Shown here one piece after another: positions 7,946-15,534 of a stretch of DNA of 64,000 bases (position 1 is the first letter of the stretch; every line of letters begins with the position of its first letter). The DNA is from Paratissierella segnis. Its GTDB lineage: Bacteria > Bacillota > Clostridia > Tissierellales > Tissierellaceae. The notes under the pieces were generated by a model. It ran no database searches. It had not been told where the DNA came from and was given only the letters and a program-made list of their open reading frames with translations. A program made the translations under genes and the position numbers. The stretch lies in contig NZ_JACRTG010000034.1 of assembly GCF_014385195.1 (NCBI RefSeq), positions 124,001 to 188,000 on the forward strand, given 5' to 3'.

Positions 7946-9261
7946 TGTTTTTTCTCCTTACCTTTATAAGCTTTTTGAAGCAGGTATTCTAAAGCTTCCT
8001 TATTTCCTAAAAAATTAATATGCTGATATACTCCCAAAGCATTTTTATAACTATATCCAGATCCCCATTTTCTTTTGGATATTGGCTTTGAAATATTAAA
8101 AACCTCCTCCTCATTTGTCTCCAATATTGAGCGATGAAACTCCTGACCTGTCAATTTAAACCCCTTTTTGCCTAATATAGTATCCTTAGACAATTCTATA
8201 TTCACATATCCGAAATTTTGCAGCCTTTCAGTCATATATGCCCTGCCCTTTATAATCCCACACATAGGATATTCTTCAATCATATCTGACAAATACATAA
8301 GCCCTCCGCCTTCAGCATAGAGGTGACCCATATTTCCCACATAAGCCCTTATTGAATCCATCATTTCATGATTTGATGACAATTCTTCCTTATATAGTTC
8401 CGGATATCCTCCCCCGATGTATACTAAATCAGCCTTCGGAAGTTCTTTGCCCTTAATAGGTGAAAAGTATTCTATGGAGCATATTTCTTCTAAAAGCTTT
8501 ATGTTTTCTTCATAATAAAAATTAAAAGCTTCATCATAGGCAACTGCCACTTTTATATTCATTTTGAGTGGACTTTCAAATCTCTTTATATCTATTTCAG
8601 CTGCAATATCAATGATTTTATCCAGCTCTATATGCTTTTCAACTAAATCTGCGGCCCTTTCAATTATATCTTCTGACCGCTTATTTTCATCAGGTTGAAT
8701 GAGCCCTAAATGCCTGTTGTCAATAAATAAGCTGTCATCAACAGGCAAATATCCCAAAACAGGGATGCCTACATATTCCTCAATCTTTTCTTTTAACATC
8801 CTGTAGATGTGTTCCCCTGTTTTGTTTAATATAACTCCTTTAATTCTATGTTTGGAAAAGTCCACCATCCCCTTTATTTTGGGAACAGCTGAGAACATCT
8901 CTCCTTTAGGTACATAAACTAAGATAGCAGGTAAGTCTAAATTTGCTGATATATCATAAGACGAATTTTCATAAGTATTTGATATCCCATCAAAATATCC
9001 CATAGCGCCTTCTATAATTGCAAAATCACCGCCGATAATTGATAAAGATTCCTTGAGCCCTTCTTTTCCCATTAAATGAATATCCAAATTACCAGCATTT
9101 TTTCCTGATGCAATTTTTATATATTTTCTATCTATAAAGTCCGGTCCGGATTTAAAAGCCGAAACATCAATATTCCTCTTTTTCAGCGCCCTTATAATTC
9201 CCATGGAGATTAAGGTCTTGCCCGAATTACTATTTGGTGCCGTTATCATTAATCCTTTCAT
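7936..9261 (-). CDS. cbiA: Cobyrinate a,c-diamide synthase with the glutaminase cysteine replaced by glycine
   Basis: Amidates the a and c carboxylates of cobyrinate with ATP, normally drawing ammonia from glutamine. The 441 residues have the expected layout: an N-terminal dethiobiotin-synthetase-like ATPase domain with APNSNSGKT (about 8-16) and a FAIIEGAMGYFDG motif, then a C-terminal class-I amidotransferase-like domain. That domain normally carries AECGGLMYL with the nucleophilic cysteine; here it reads AEGGGLMYL, so residue 318 is Gly (GGC at 8308-8310 against the expected TGC). The partner histidine in GQEFHRS (about residue 376) is kept. The rest of the frame is intact and the length is normal. 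It could work with free ammonia or be an early inactive allele. It overlaps cbiC by 10 bases and cbiK by four. Confidence 0.93.
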   Translation of the reverse strand: MKGLMITAPNSNSGKTLISMGIIRALKKRNIDVSAFKSGPDFIDRKYIKIASGKNAGNLDIHLMGKEGLKESLSIIGGDFAIIEGAMGYFDGISNTYENSSYDISANLDLPAILVYVPKGEMFSAVPKIKGMVDFSKHRIKGVILNKTGEHIYRMLKEKIEEYVGIPVLGYLPVDDSLFIDNRHLGLIQPDENKRSEDIIERAADLVEKHIELDKIIDIAAEIDIKRFESPLKMNIKVAVAYDEAFNFYYEENIKLLEEICSIEYFSPIKGKELPKADLVYIGGGYPELYKEELSSNHEMMDSIRAYVGNMGHLYAEGGGLMYLSDMIEEYPMCGIIKGRAYMTERLQNFGYVNIELSKDTILGKKGFKLTGQEFHRSILETNEEEVFNISKPISKRKWGSGYSYKNALGVYQHINFLGNKEALEYLLQKAYKGKEKKQCI

Positions 9262-10028
9262 CTCATTATGTCCCTCAAATGTCCAAGAAACATATCCTGA
9301 ATAGATTTGATTTCTCCAAGTCCTTTTAATTCCACCTGCGTCTCTATGTTATTTTTAGCTAAAATGTTTTTCCATGAGCTTTCATCCTCTGAACTCATGT
9401 CATTTGTAGCATGATCTCCTGCCACAAGCATTAAAGGTCTTAATTCTACCTTATCTATAGATCTATCCTTCAATTCAGCTACAATGTCATCAATGTTTTT
9501 TTCACCTTCAACGGTGCCTATGAAAATATTTTTATAGCCCTTTGCTTTTATAATTTTCTCCAAATACTCATAGGATATATCTGCTTTATGCTCAGACCCA
9601 TGCCCCATAAATACTTTAGCTTCTATTCCTTCTGACAAATCCAGCCCTGAAGTCAATCGTTCACAATCCTTTTCTGTGGACAATAAAGGCTTTCCAATGT
9701 TAATTATTACACCAGGATTGTTTTTTATAAAATCCCTTGCTTCCCTTAAAAGTTTTTCGTACTCAATACCTTCTATCATAAGCAAAGGCTGTATATAGAT
9801 GTATCTTATTCCTTGGCTTACTAATCTCATCATTGCTTCTGTAGGATTATCGACTTCTATGCCATCCCTTTCTTTAAGCCTAGATATTACTACTCTGGAT
9901 GTAAAAGCTCGCAAAACAAGACAATCCGGGTACTCTTCCTTTATTCTGTTTTCAATTGATTCTATACACAATTTTCTGGTATCCTTATAAGTTGTCCCAA
10001 AACTTGTTACTATTATCCCTTTATTCAT
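9258..10028 (-). CDS. cbiK: Anaerobic cobaltochelatase (sirohydrochlorin Co-chelatase)
   Basis: Inserts cobalt into sirohydrochlorin at the entry of the anaerobic pathway. The 256 residues start with GIIVTSFGTTYKDTR, as in CbiK, and hold the metal-site residues His in MGHGSEH (about 142), Glu in GTVEGE and His in VAGDHATND, the triad known for the Salmonella enzyme. There is no signal peptide, so it is a cytoplasmic type rather than the periplasmic haem-binding CbiK of sulfate reducers. It overlaps cbiA by four bases. A gap of 87 bases separates it from cobD. Confidence 0.94.
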   Translation of the reverse strand: MNKGIIVTSFGTTYKDTRKLCIESIENRIKEEYPDCLVLRAFTSRVVISRLKERDGIEVDNPTEAMMRLVSQGIRYIYIQPLLMIEGIEYEKLLREARDFIKNNPGVIINIGKPLLSTEKDCERLTSGLDLSEGIEAKVFMGHGSEHKADISYEYLEKIIKAKGYKNIFIGTVEGEKNIDDIVAELKDRSIDKVELRPLMLVAGDHATNDMSSEDESSWKNILAKNNIETQVELKGLGEIKSIQDMFLGHLRDIMR

Positions 10029-10115
10029 AAGTTTTCAAATCCCCTTTCTGTTATGTACATTTGCAATTCACAATATCTCCTCTGAAGCACACTAAGGTTG
10101 GATAAATCTTTTCCT

Positions 10116-11168
10116 TTAACTGTGAATAGTAATTGCCTTTAAAGCTTTAATAAGCATTTCGTTATCCTTTCTTGATTTAATCGCAACTCTTATATAATTA
10201 CTGGGTAAATCTATAAAGGAATTGCATTTTCTAACTAAAATTCCTTGTTTTAATAGATTGTTAAAAACATATTCTTCATTCCACTTTACCAATTCAAGCA
10301 ATATAAAATTGGCATCCGTCTTCTTTGGCAAGATTCCGGGTATCTTTGATAATTCATCCTGCAGATAAATTCTTTCTTTATCAATATATTTTTTGCTTTC
10401 TTCGATATATTCCAGGTCTTTAAAAATATATTGACCGGCTGCATCAGCAAAAGAATTAATGCTCCAAGGTAAGGATATCTTTCTTATTTCCTGAGCCTTA
10501 TGGCTTGAAGCGCATCCATATCCCAGCCTTAACCCCGGTAATGCAAAAAATTTGGTTGCGGCTCTGATTATTCCTACTTCTTCATAGTTAAATTTTTTAA
10601 ATATCTCTATACTATCGTAATCATGCGGACAAAACTCATAAAATGCCTCATCCAGCAGTAGATAGCCTCCTTTTTTTAAGACCAATTTGTATAGAGCAAT
10701 CAGCTCATTTTCCTTTATTCTCAGCCCGGTTGGATTGTTGGGATTGCCTAGCAATAATAAATCCCCCTTGGTCAATATATCTTCTATAGCCTTTACATCC
10801 AAGGTAAAATCCTTTTTATATGGCACTCTTACAACATCTTTACCATGTACTTTTGCTCTTTGTTCATATTCTGAAAAACTTGGAGTGCATACTATCACCC
10901 TATGTGCCATTATCATAAAATCGTCTATGATTTCTACTGCTCCGTTGCCTACCAAAATATTCTCTTCATTGCATTTTAAATATGTTGATATTGATTTTTT
11001 CGATTTTCGATATTGAATATCAGGGTATGCCCTTAAGGTTTCAAATTTCTTCATTAAATATTTATCCAGTCCCTCAGGAGGTCCCAAAGGATTTATATTG
11101 CTGCTAAAATCTATAAGCTTGCCTCCAAATTGATTTTCGTAGGTAAGCAAGTCTCCTCCATGTTCCAT
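10116..11168 (-). CDS. cobD: L-threonine-O-3-phosphate decarboxylase (PLP enzyme)
   Basis: Makes aminopropanol phosphate, the linker attached to cobyric acid by CbiB. The 350-residue PLP class I fold resembles histidinol-phosphate aminotransferase: MEHGGDLLTYENQFG at the start, IDFSSNINPLGPPEG (about 18-32), LLLGNPNNPTGLRI (about 137-150), LLLDEAFYEF near 171 and the Schiff-base lysine in AATKFFALPGLRLGYG near 210. The N-terminus (HGGD) and operon position favour CobD over HisC. The length is normal. It lies downstream of the decayed btuF-like region. Confidence 0.9.
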   Translation of the reverse strand: MEHGGDLLTYENQFGGKLIDFSSNINPLGPPEGLDKYLMKKFETLRAYPDIQYRKSKKSISTYLKCNEENILVGNGAVEIIDDFMIMAHRVIVCTPSFSEYEQRAKVHGKDVVRVPYKKDFTLDVKAIEDILTKGDLLLLGNPNNPTGLRIKENELIALYKLVLKKGGYLLLDEAFYEFCPHDYDSIEIFKKFNYEEVGIIRAATKFFALPGLRLGYGCASSHKAQEIRKISLPWSINSFADAAGQYIFKDLEYIEESKKYIDKERIYLQDELSKIPGILPKKTDANFILLELVKWNEEYVFNNLLKQGILVRKCNSFIDLPSNYIRVAIKSRKDNEMLIKALKAITIHS

Positions 11169-11235
11169 ATCATATCTCCTTAAAACTTTTTATGTGGTAT
11201 AAAATAAGTACAATCTCTGACTTTAATGCTTATTG

Positions 11236-11345
11236 TTAGCACATTTCCCGGACATATCGTTCGTTTATTTGTCCGCCTTTAAAGGTGCAGAAAAAATGAT
11301 CTGACTGCGGTCTTACTTCAGCAAGCGCTAGATGAAGTCGGCTTG
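11236..11345 (-). pseudogene. Fragment resembling the C-terminal part of a tyrosine recombinase
   Basis: A short open stretch on the minus strand reads LAEVRPQSDHFFCTFKGG followed by QINERYVREMC and a stop. The FFCTFKGGQI-ERYVRxxC pattern looks like the region just before the active-site motifs of XerD-type phage integrases. No catalytic arginine, HxxR or tyrosine region is present, so it is at most a remnant. It is fused directly to the broken 3' end of the btuF-like pseudogene, suggesting a past insertion and deletion. Recognition is by eye and uncertain. Confidence 0.35.
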
Positions 11346-11407
11346 TTTGAAGAACTATCCAAATATGGGAAATAGCAGAGTGACAGGGGATTAATTTTCC
11401 CCGCCTT

Positions 11408-11946
11408 CTCTTCTTCAATTATTTTTTCCAAACTAAAGTTTTTATCATCCAGCAAATTATTTGCATTATCTGCTATGTTTATTGTATTTAAATCTTTAAG
11501 CATCTCACCCAGTGCAGATTGCGACGTCCTTGCCGTAACTCCTTTTGTGCCTTTGAATTTGAGCTTAATATAACTAAATCAGGCTCTAGTGCCAATACCT
11601 TTTCTAAGCTTACAGAGCCAAATTTACCAACTATCTCAACGCCTTCTATCTCTGAAATATCCTTAGCATCATCCTCTACCATTCCAACGAGTTCTCCGCC
11701 ATTTCTTGTCCATATATCTATAAAAGAAGAGAATAAAACAACAACTCTCTTGGGGTTCTTTTTTATACTTATTGATTCACCCCTGCCGTCAACAAATTCT
11801 ACATAATCGTCCGTAACTTTGATTCCATATTCATCCCCTGTTGAAGATGTGTTTTCAGTCAATTGAGTTTTTGGATTGCAAGCAGTAACTATCAAGGTTA
11901 AAAGTAAAATCAACAATATGTAAATTTTTGTTTTTCTATCCCTCAT
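11408..11946 (-). pseudogene. Decayed ABC-type cobalamin/siderophore substrate-binding lipoprotein (btuF-like)
   Basis: The start at 11946 follows a good AGGGGG site and overlaps cbiL by 11 bases. The N-terminus is a lipoprotein signal ending LIVTAC, followed by a mature domain with NPKRVVVLFSSFIDIW, a GELVGMV segment and LEKVLALEPDLVILSS, typical of BtuF/FhuD-type binding proteins. After about residue 129 the frame breaks: the next frame from about 11530 continues with LGEMLKDLNTINIAD and FSLEKIIEE, which is the C-terminal lobe of the same family. So roughly 100 codons are missing in the middle, the frame has shifted, and the 3' end is lost at about 11408. No BtuC or BtuD partners are seen. 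It is likely a dead uptake gene inside the biosynthetic operon. Confidence 0.75.
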
Positions 11947-12613
11947 ATTTAACCCCCTGATTTGTTTTTCTGGCAAGTATCAGGGATATGTAGTCTTTCT
12001 CATTTAATATATTCTCCTTATCGGTTAATATCTCTTGATCCTTCAAAGTGGCTTTTTTAATATATTTATACTCATATTTATTTTCTTCCAGAATATCCAG
12101 CAAGTTCTCATTATCTTTTAATGTCTTTAAGATTGCTATCGAATTCACAGATTTCAATAGTTCATCTTCGAGTTCATCACATATCAATAAGCTTTCTCCT
12201 TTTAAAGTTAAGGGAGTCTTACTTGCGCAAGCTGCTGCTACAAAGGATGGTATTCCCGGTACAATTTCTATATCTATTGACTTAAGTCTTAATTCCTCCA
12301 TTATATAAATAAATGTACTGTATATCATGGAATCACCTATAGTCAAAAACACCCCATATTCTTCGTCCGGAATTTCTTTTGAAATGATTTCTGCGCCTTT
12401 TGAATAATCCTCTTTTGTAACATGTCCCATTGGAAAATCAATTAATATAAGTTTAGTATTTCCAATGAACTCTCTTGCAGTGTCAACCGCCATATTGCTT
12501 CCTTTATTGTTTGGTGCAAAGATTACACCTGCACCTTCTATAATTCTGACTGCCTTTAATGTTAAAAGTTCAGGATCTCCGGGACCTGTTCCTATTCCAT
12601 ATAATTTTTTCAT
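11936..12613 (-). CDS. cbiL: Cobalt-factor II / precorrin-2 C20-methyltransferase
   Basis: SAM-dependent methylation of C20, the first methylation after cobalt insertion. The protein from the ATG at 12613 is 225 residues and begins LYGIGTGPGDPELLTLKAV, with IFAPNN, TIGDSMIYSTFIYI and IEIVPGIPSFVAAAC, the CbiL/CobI signature set. I chose this start because it has AAAGGTG five bases upstream; a TTG 15 bases earlier is possible but unlikely. It is the first gene after the cobalamin riboswitch. The C-terminal end overlaps the start of the btuF-like pseudogene. Confidence 0.92.
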   Translation of the reverse strand: MKKLYGIGTGPGDPELLTLKAVRIIEGAGVIFAPNNKGSNMAVDTAREFIGNTKLILIDFPMGHVTKEDYSKGAEIISKEIPDEEYGVFLTIGDSMIYSTFIYIMEELRLKSIDIEIVPGIPSFVAAACASKTPLTLKGESLLICDELEDELLKSVNSIAILKTLKDNENLLDILEENKYEYKYIKKATLKDQEILTDKENILNEKDYISLILARKTNQGVKYEG

Positions 12614-12641
12614 TTGTTCACCTTTCAAATCAATTTAAATC

Positions 12642-12679
12642 AAAAAAACTCCATCAAAGTTTTGATACGTCGAGGGAGT
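12642..12679 (-). terminator. Rho-independent terminator of the cbiL-leader riboswitch
   Basis: On the minus strand ACTCC (12679 side) pairs with GGAGT, an inner ATCAAA pairs with TTTGAT, and seven T residues follow. It lies between the aptamer and the cbiL start, so it is the probable expression platform: cobalamin binding would favour this hairpin and shut off the operon. A second imperfect hairpin (CCCTACC / GGTTAGGG) at about 12693-12715 may act as the competing element. Confidence 0.75.
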
Positions 12680-12724
12680 CTTTAAAATATAAAATCCCTA
12701 ACCTGTACCGGTAGGGAGTAAATC

Positions 12725-12925
12725 ACATATAATATAAGACTATCCTTCCCTCCGAAGGCTACTTCTAATATTATTTTAGGCAGGTCTCCTGGCTTATGAA
12801 TCTTCCTACTCTCAGTACCTTCCCGGATTGTTCCAGTGGTATTAGCTGATTTTGTCATCATTTACAGTAGCGGGGGCTGCATGGGATTTTAACCCATTTC
12901 CCTTTAAAAAAACCTAAAATCTTTA
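12725..12925 (-). promoter_or_regulatory. Cobalamin (adenosylcobalamin-type) riboswitch, leader of cbiL operon
   Basis: Reading the minus strand from about 12925, the leader has GGGTTAAAATCCCATGC then GCCCCCGCTACTGTAA, the GAGTAGGAAG-like junction segment and the B12 box GCCAGGAGACCTGCC (12779-12793), all in the standard order for the cobalamin riboswitch class. A downstream loop rich in CCTTCGGAGG could form the kissing partner. It sits between cbiB (ending at 12938) and cbiL, so cbiP-cbiB are outside its control while the long biosynthetic operon is under it. Confidence 0.93.
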
Positions 12926-12937
12926 TTAAATTACTAT

Positions 12938-13888
12938 TTATATGCTAACATAATTTAAAAAAATATACAACAGTAAAAAATATAGCAACAAAAAAGCTAT
13001 TAAAGTCCTATACATTATTTCTATGGTATTTGATATATGGGTTTTATCTATATCGACATCTTTATCTCCAATGGTGGGTTTTTCAACTAAAACTCCATGA
13101 TAATAACTGCTACCCCCCAATTGTATCCCCAATAGTCCGGCAACAGCACTTTCCGGATACCCACTGTTTGGACTTTTATGGTTTCTTCTGTCTCTTATTA
13201 GAATTTTAAATCCCTTTTTCGTATTAAATCTACCAAGGGAACTGATGTTCATTAAAACAGCAGTAAGTCTTGAAGGAATTAAGTTAAAGAGATCATCTGC
13301 CTTTGCAGGAAAAAATCCTAAATCCATATATTTATCATTTTTATAACCCAACATTGAATCCATAGTATTGACAAATTTATATACAAAGCCTCCCGGCACG
13401 CCAAACAACATAATATAAAAATAAGGCGCTATTACACCATCAGAGGTATTTTCCGCTACAGTCTCAATTGTGGCCTTGATTATTTCATCTCTGTTTAAGT
13501 TTTGAGTATCTCTTCCGACAATATACGATAGCTGTACTCTGGCTTTTTCAACACTAATATCAAGCTTTTTTAGGACTTTATTTGCCTCATCCATTAAATT
13601 TTTTGCTGCAATACAAGTATATATCAAATATATACTCACTAGATTATAGAGTATTTTATTAGTTTTTATGATATTTAAGATAAGATGTATAGGGAAAAAT
13701 CCTAAGGATATATTTATAATTACAATAAACAGTCCTGCTATTTTAAGCTTTTTTTTAGATTTAAAGTATTTTCTTATAAATTTTTCTTCCAGTTCAATTA
13801 TCTTGCCCATAAGCTTGACAGGATGAGGGAAACTATAGGGATCTCCAATTAGAAAGTCTATTATTACCGCAATGATTAAATTAGTCAT
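12938..13888 (-). CDS. cbiB: Adenosylcobinamide-phosphate synthase
   Basis: Integral membrane enzyme joining aminopropanol (phosphate) to the f side chain of adenosylcobyric acid. The 316 residues have the family signatures: an N-terminal IDFLIGDPYSFPHPVKLMGKII (about 10-31), a middle SYIVGRDTQNLNRDEI stretch and TVAENTSDGVIAPYFY, and RDRRNHKSPNSGYPESAVAGLLG near residue 235. Several hydrophobic segments fit a membrane protein. It overlaps cbiP by eight bases. The last coding bases lie about 15 bases from the riboswitch that opens the cbiL operon. Confidence 0.93.
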   Translation of the reverse strand: MTNLIIAVIIDFLIGDPYSFPHPVKLMGKIIELEEKFIRKYFKSKKKLKIAGLFIVIINISLGFFPIHLILNIIKTNKILYNLVSIYLIYTCIAAKNLMDEANKVLKKLDISVEKARVQLSYIVGRDTQNLNRDEIIKATIETVAENTSDGVIAPYFYIMLFGVPGGFVYKFVNTMDSMLGYKNDKYMDLGFFPAKADDLFNLIPSRLTAVLMNISSLGRFNTKKGFKILIRDRRNHKSPNSGYPESAVAGLLGIQLGGSSYYHGVLVEKPTIGDKDVDIDKTHISNTIEIMYRTLIAFLLLYFLLLYIFLNYVSI

Positions 13889-14729
13889 TTTTTAAATCCA
13901 TAATTTCATATATATAATCCATATCCAAATTATCCCTCATTGCTTTAGCCAGTTTATTCAGCTCTTCCTCTATTTCCTCATCGGATTGCTTCTCGGTATT
14001 GCATCTTTTATCCCTATCAATTAAAGAATCCTCATCTACTAATTCGAGATCAATATATGGTATTACGCCTACTACAGGTATATTTAGAAGTTCTTCTATC
14101 ATTTTAATTCCCGAATCTAAAAGGCTTTTATCCCCCCTGAATTTGTTTATAATCATGCCCTTGATTCTTACTCGTTCATCAGGTTCCAATAGCATTACAG
14201 TGCCATACAATGCTGCAAATGCTCCTCCCCTATCAATATCAGTAACTAGGAGTACAGGCGAATTAGCTATTTTAGCCATACCCATATTTACAATATCATT
14301 TTCTTTTAAATTGATTTCAGCAGGGCTTCCCGCACCCTCTATGACAACTATATCATTTTCAGCTTCAATCTTTTTATATTTTTTTTCAATCATTTCCCTA
14401 AGAGCAATTCTATACCTAAAATATTCTCTTGCAGCCATGTTTTCGGTTTCTTCGCCGTCTATAACAACCATTGACCCATCATTGGATTTTGGTATAAGCA
14501 ATATAGGATTCATATCCTGATGAGGTTTTAGTCCGGCAGCCATAGCTTGCAGAGCTTGTGCTGTACTTATCTTTTTACCATCCTCCGTTGTATAGAATTT
14601 TGATGACATATTTTGTGATTTAAAGGGAAACACCTTATACCCATCTTCTTTGAAAATCCTCAAAAGTCCTGTAGACATAAGGCTCTTTCCTGCTGATGAG
14701 GTTGTCCCTTGGATCATAATGCTCGACAT
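13881..14729 (-). CDS. cbiP: Cobyric acid synthase lacking its glutamine amidotransferase domain
   Basis: CbiP amidates carboxylates b, d, e and g of adenosylcobyrinate diamide. The ATG at 14729 follows AAGGGGGAAG and gives 282 residues, against about 490-510 for the family. The ATPase domain is complete: GTTSSAGKSLMSTGL near the start, FKSQNMSSKFY, VIEGAGSPAEINL and LVTDIDRGGAFAAL. After VPYIDLELVDEDSL (about 228-241 from this start), where the amidotransferase domain should begin, the protein jumps to a linker and then LNKLAKAMRDNLDMDYIYEI, which is the extreme C-terminal tail seen after that domain in full-length CbiP. So about 200 residues holding the catalytic Cys and His have been deleted in frame. 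It overlaps cbiB by eight bases. It may be an ammonia-dependent synthase or a defective one. Confidence 0.88.
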   Translation of the reverse strand: MSSIMIQGTTSSAGKSLMSTGLLRIFKEDGYKVFPFKSQNMSSKFYTTEDGKKISTAQALQAMAAGLKPHQDMNPILLIPKSNDGSMVVIDGEETENMAAREYFRYRIALREMIEKKYKKIEAENDIVVIEGAGSPAEINLKENDIVNMGMAKIANSPVLLVTDIDRGGAFAALYGTVMLLEPDERVRIKGMIINKFRGDKSLLDSGIKMIEELLNIPVVGVIPYIDLELVDEDSLIDRDKRCNTEKQSDEEIEEELNKLAKAMRDNLDMDYIYEIMDLKND

Positions 14730-14759
14730 AATTATCTTCCCCCTTGAATTTATATGCAA

Positions 14760-14788
14760 ATCTTAACATAAAAATTTATTTTTGTAAA
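14760..14788 (-). promoter_or_regulatory. Putative sigma-A promoter for cbiP-cbiB
   Basis: On the minus strand TTTACA (14783-14788) and TAAGAT (14760-14765) are separated by exactly 17 bases, placing a start site about 25 bases before the cbiP ATG. It lies just after the sodA terminator, so cbiPB would have its own promoter, not a riboswitch. Prediction by eye. Confidence 0.4.
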
Positions 14789-14797
14789 TGAACTTAA

Positions 14798-14823
14798 AAG
14801 GCTCCGATATCTACCGGAGCCTT
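14798..14823 (-). terminator. Terminator after sodA
   Basis: AAGGCTCCG pairs perfectly with CGGAGCCTT around an eight-base loop, starting 14 bases after the sodA stop. On the minus strand it is followed by a short T run, so it probably ends the sodA message. Confidence 0.7.
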
Positions 14824-14836
14824 AATTAACTATTTA

Positions 14837-15430
14837 TTAAAAACTTTCCTCAACCTTTTTCCAATTTACTACGTTCCAAAATGCATCTATATAATCTGCT
14901 CTTTTGTTTTGATACTTCAGATAATATGCATGTTCCCATACATCTATACCTAGTAACGGCTTTTTGCCTTCTGAAATCGGGTTATCTTGATTTGGAGTGG
15001 ATACAATTGAGAGTTTACCACCGTCCAATACAAGCCATGCCCAACCACTTCCAAATCTTCCTAGAGCAGCCTTCTTGAAATCCTCTTTAAACTTCTCAAA
15101 ACCGCCCAGGTCTTCATCTATTTTCCTTGCCAACTCTCCTTCAGGTTTTCCTCCGCCATTAGGTGACATCCATTCCCAAAAGAGGCTATGATTGTAATGA
15201 CCTCCGCCATTATTTCTAACTGCAGTTTTAATATCTTCAGGAATTTCGTCTAAAGATTTTATCAATTCTTCAATGTTCATATTCTGTAAGTTTGAATGCC
15301 CTTCTAAAGCGTTATTTAGGTTGTCAATATAAGTTTGATGATGTTTAGTATGATGTATTTCCATTGTCTTTGCGTCGATGTAAGGCTCAAGTGCTTCATA
15401 AGAATACTTTAATTCAGGTAATTTAAACAT
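14837..15430 (-). CDS. sodA: Superoxide dismutase (Fe/Mn family)
   Basis: Converts superoxide to oxygen and hydrogen peroxide. The 197 residues match the Fe/Mn family throughout: PELKYSYEALEPYID at the start, the ligand His in MEIHHTKHHQTY (about residue 26), the ligand His in NHSLFWEWM near residue 80, and the ligand Asp/His pair in DVWEHAYYLKY near residue 160. The GGGHYNHS and GSGWAWL segments are intact. No signal peptide, so it is cytoplasmic. Metal choice cannot be settled by eye. It is a single gene with its own terminator, preceded by a Fur-type palindrome, which suggests iron-dependent control. Confidence 0.95.
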   Translation of the reverse strand: MFKLPELKYSYEALEPYIDAKTMEIHHTKHHQTYIDNLNNALEGHSNLQNMNIEELIKSLDEIPEDIKTAVRNNGGGHYNHSLFWEWMSPNGGGKPEGELARKIDEDLGGFEKFKEDFKKAALGRFGSGWAWLVLDGGKLSIVSTPNQDNPISEGKKPLLGIDVWEHAYYLKYQNKRADYIDAFWNVVNWKKVEESF

Positions 15431-15497
15431 ACAATCTCTCCTTTAATATATATCAATTTTAATTATTTACTATTATATATATTCCCATTATTCTAAT

Positions 15498-15512
15498 TGA
15501 TAAACATTATCA
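15498..15512. promoter_or_regulatory. Fur-type box in the sodA promoter
   Basis: TGATAAACATTATCA on the plus strand reads TGATAATGTTTATCA on the sodA strand, a 14-of-15 match to the 7-1-7 Fur palindrome TGATAATNATTATCA. It sits within a longer inverted repeat (ATTCTAA...TTAGAAT, about 15490-15520) and lies just upstream of a TATAAT (15472-15477), where the -35 region would be. Confidence 0.65.
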
Positions 15513-15534
15513 TTTAGAATAAATTTAAAGTATT

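Noticed and set aside
8260..8262. Another cysteine in CbiA (about residue 334) taking over as nucleophile
   Set aside because: It is 16 residues after the lost Cys, in EEYPMCGIIKG, outside the nucleophile elbow, and has no reason to align with the partner His.
11236..11418. A 60-residue gene as an intact protein
   Set aside because: It begins within the broken btuF-like region and only its last ~35 codons look protein-like, so I treat it as a recombinase remnant.
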